A stretch of DNA of 7,146 bases from Dehalococcoidia bacterium UBA1123 (GTDB lineage Bacteria > Chloroflexota > Dehalococcoidia > Lucifugimonadales > UBA1123). The notes under the pieces were generated by a model that had not been told where the DNA came from, did no database searches, and saw only the letters and a program-made list of their open reading frames with translations. Location: assembly GCA_002313895.1 (NCBI GenBank), contig DCAW01000040.1:1-7146 (forward strand), in the 5' to 3' direction. The translations under genes and the position numbers were made by a program. Positions 5,312 through 7,146 of the stretch are shown here, one piece after another (positions within the stretch are counted from its first letter, which is position 1; the number at the start of each line of letters is the position of its first letter).

Positions 5312-5349
5312 AGGCCCAAATGGCTTCTGCGCACTGAAAGCAAGGGCCT
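5312..5349 (+). other. stem-loop in the smc 5' leader
   Basis: AGGCCC (5312-5317) pairs perfectly with GGGCCT (5344-5349). Inside it GCTTC (5323-5327) can pair with GAAAGC (5336-5341) with one bulged A. The structure lies 44 bases before the smc ATG and has no T-run directly after it. A five-codon ATG-to-TGA frame (5320-5337) sits within it but has no ribosome-binding site. The rest of the leader (5281-5311) is pyrimidine-rich and otherwise featureless. Confidence 0.3.
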
Positions 5350-5392
5350 TAGGTGGTGCGTTTTCGTATCAGCCAATTACCTGAACTGCCTT

Positions 5393-7146
5393 ATGCGTCT
5401 TAAGAAACTCCTACTCGCCGGATTCAAATCCTTTGTAGAACCCACAACGATCACCTTGCCAGGTGACCTTGTCGGCATAGTTGGGCCGAATGGTTGCGGT
5501 AAATCAAATTTAATTGATGCGGTGCGATGGGTCATGGGCGAAACGTCGGCTCGTAATCTGCGTGGCGACAGCATGCTTGATGTGATCTTTAATGGCACGG
5601 ATAACCGTAAGCCAGTGGGGAAAGCTTCTGTTGAGTTGGTCTTTGATAACAGCGATGACAATCACGCGCCGGAAGGTTATGGGCAGTTTTCCGAGATTTC
5701 GGTTAAGAGGACACTGTCACGCGATGGCAATTCGGAGTACCTGTTAAACCGAACCCGTTGTCGGCGCCGGGATATCACCGACATATTTCGCGGCACGGGA
5801 CTAGGCCATCGTTCGTATTCAATCATTGAGCAGGGAATGGTCAGTCGAATCGTTGAGGCAAAACCCGAAGACTTACGCGCATTTGTCGAAGAAGCCGCTG
5901 GAATCTCCAAATACAAGGATCGTCGACGCGAAACAGAGACGCGGATAAGGCACACACGAGAAAATCTTTCACGGGTAAACGATATTCGGAGTGAGTTGGA
6001 AACACAGTTACGTCGGCTCCAGAGGCAATCCCAAGCCGCCCGGCGTTATCAGAAACTAAAAGATGAAGAACACACGGTTAACGGTGAATTGCTGGCCCTG
6101 CGTCATATTGAAATGACACGGGTTATCGAAGGTGAGCGTCAACAAACGACTGTGGCCGAAGTATATGCTGACTCAAAACTTGCTGATCAACGGGAATTGG
6201 AACGAACGATTGAGGAGATACGAGCCAAGCAACTCTCATCGCAGGAGAAACTGAGCGCGATACAAGGCGATGTCTATGCTGTTGGTGCGGACATCGCGTC
6301 AGTTGAACAGCGCATCGAACATGCCCGTCAGACTGAACAGCAACAGCGAAGCGAACTTCAGCGCCTGGAAGGTTCGATCGACGAATTGCTCTCAGAAAGA
6401 GCAGTGGAGCTGGAACGAAAGGAGGTTCTGGAGCTTCAGATTGCTGTGTCACGGGAATCGAGATCTTTAACCGTCGAATCGGTCACCATGTCAGAAGAAG
6501 AGCTCAGTTTAAATGAGCATGGCCTGGAAGACTGGCAATTTCGTTGGCAGGCGTTTACTCAGCGGGCGGCTGAGCCCGTTCGAGCGCAGGAAGTACAGCG
6601 CGAGCGGATCTCGCAAATTGAAAATGTTGATGGGCGGGCACAGGAACGCTTGGCACGACTCGATGAGGAATACCAGTCATTGCTGGATGATGAAGAATCA
6701 CTCGATTTGGAGCGCCTACGTGTGGCGGTTGATAGAAGTTCTGTTGCAGTTGATTCTGAGCAGGCCACGCTGACTGAAACCCTGGAACGGATTGCAGCGA
6801 AGAGAGCGGAAGGAGAACAACAGCGCGTCTATCTGGACGCGGCACGGCAGCGATTACATACGGAAAGTACTCGACTGGAGTCCCTGCAAGAATTGCAGGC
6901 GGCGGCGCTGGGAGACGAGGATGATCACTATCGTGAGTGGTTGGAAAGGCGAGGCCTGACTCATGCGCCACGGTTGGCGGGAGAAATCCATGTCGCTCCG
7001 GGCTGGGAGCGGGCTGCGGATGCGGTTCTGGGCGATCGCCTGGTAGGTTTGGGTATAGGTAACCTACAGACGGTTATCAACGATGAGGCCAGCTTGCCAG
7101 ATACGAGGAATGTTTTCTTGATTGAGGCGGGGCATGGCAATGACGG
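5393..7146 (+). CDS. smc: chromosome segregation protein SMC, N-terminal half (truncated by window edge)
   Basis: SMC dimers with ScpA and ScpB form the condensin ring that compacts and separates chromosomes. The frame runs from ATG 5393 to the right edge without a stop (584 codons plus 2 bases), about half of a typical 1,150-1,200-residue SMC. The start MRLKKLLLAGFKSFV is canonical. Walker A is GPNGCGKSN (31-39), followed by WVMGETSARNLRG, DVIFNGT, and the Q-loop IIEQG (144-148), then VEEAAGISKYKDRR closing the head domain. Residues from about 170 to 510 are Glu/Gln/Arg/Leu-rich heptads typical of the first coiled-coil arm. The hinge begins near RLAGEIHVAPGWERAADAVLG (residue 527 onward). 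The second arm, signature motif and Walker B lie beyond the window. No Shine-Dalgarno sequence is evident before the ATG. An SMC rather than MukB argues against an enteric, Vibrio or Pasteurella host. In related bacteria zipA and ligA often follow; that cannot be seen here. Confidence 0.95.
   Translation, partial: MRLKKLLLAGFKSFVEPTTITLPGDLVGIVGPNGCGKSNLIDAVRWVMGETSARNLRGDSMLDVIFNGTDNRKPVGKASVELVFDNSDDNHAPEGYGQFSEISVKRTLSRDGNSEYLLNRTRCRRRDITDIFRGTGLGHRSYSIIEQGMVSRIVEAKPEDLRAFVEEAAGISKYKDRRRETETRIRHTRENLSRVNDIRSELETQLRRLQRQSQAARRYQKLKDEEHTVNGELLALRHIEMTRVIEGERQQTTVAEVYADSKLADQRELERTIEEIRAKQLSSQEKLSAIQGDVYAVGADIASVEQRIEHARQTEQQQRSELQRLEGSIDELLSERAVELERKEVLELQIAVSRESRSLTVESVTMSEEELSLNEHGLEDWQFRWQAFTQRAAEPVRAQEVQRERISQIENVDGRAQERLARLDEEYQSLLDDEESLDLERLRVAVDRSSVAVDSEQATLTETLERIAAKRAEGEQQRVYLDAARQRLHTESTRLESLQELQAAALGDEDDHYREWLERRGLTHAPRLAGEIHVAPGWERAADAVLGDRLVGLGIGNLQTVINDEASLPDTRNVFLIEAGHGND

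Noticed and set aside
6555..6971. A 138-codon open frame on the - strand inside smc
   Set aside because: It is opposite the SMC coiled-coil coding frame, which is open to the window edge with clear family motifs; the antisense product is His/Pro/Arg-rich and lacks recognisable motifs.
1..7146. CRISPR array, mobile element, attachment site, tRNA or toxin-antitoxin module
   Set aside because: No regularly spaced repeats, no transposase or integrase motifs, no tRNA cloverleaf and no paired small open frames were found; the genes are all core chromosomal.

Overview
This window reads as ordinary chromosomal housekeeping DNA from a gammaproteobacterium outside the MukBEF-carrying enteric/Vibrio/Pasteurella group. 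The evidence is the order dnaX-ybaB-recR, a short 4.5S-type SRP RNA without an Alu domain, a DksA with the DxxDxA coiled-coil tip and four zinc cysteines, and an SMC (not MukB) condensin gene. Base composition looks moderate, slightly above half G+C by eye. I see no phage, insertion sequence, CRISPR array, tRNA or defence genes, and no evidence of an undescribed multi-gene system. The points of interest are variations on known genes and their control regions.

Layout from left to right. Positions 1-117 hold a probable 3' end of a membrane-protein gene. Positions 118-420 contain ffs (SRP RNA, about 236-348) and the leader of dnaX. Positions 421-2957 are a tight + strand cluster: dnaX (clamp-loader tau), ybaB (nucleoid-associated protein) and recR (recombination mediator), with gaps of 2-3 bases. 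recR converges across 40 bp on pyrC, a class I dihydroorotase on the - strand. Upstream of pyrC on the same strand is dksA, so dksA and pyrC run in tandem with 91 bp between them. A 309-bp divergent region (5084-5392) separates dksA from smc, which runs off the right edge after 584 complete codons.

The cluster 421-2957 serves DNA replication and repair, smc chromosome compaction and segregation, ffs membrane-protein targeting, pyrC pyrimidine synthesis, and dksA the stringent response.

The most notable sequence observations are: (1) DksA carries an approximately 80-residue, strongly basic, Lys/Ala/Ser-rich, histone-H1-like N-terminal tail; (2) the likely pyrC start site falls in a run of nine C residues followed by a hairpin near the start codon, a layout that recalls pyrimidine-sensitive start selection at enteric pyrC; (3) the dksA promoter has a very GC-rich discriminator, as expected for ppGpp/DksA control; (4) a 9-bp inverted repeat abuts a perfect TATAAT upstream of smc; (5) DnaX is compact, with a short linker and no visible A-AAA-AAG frameshift site.
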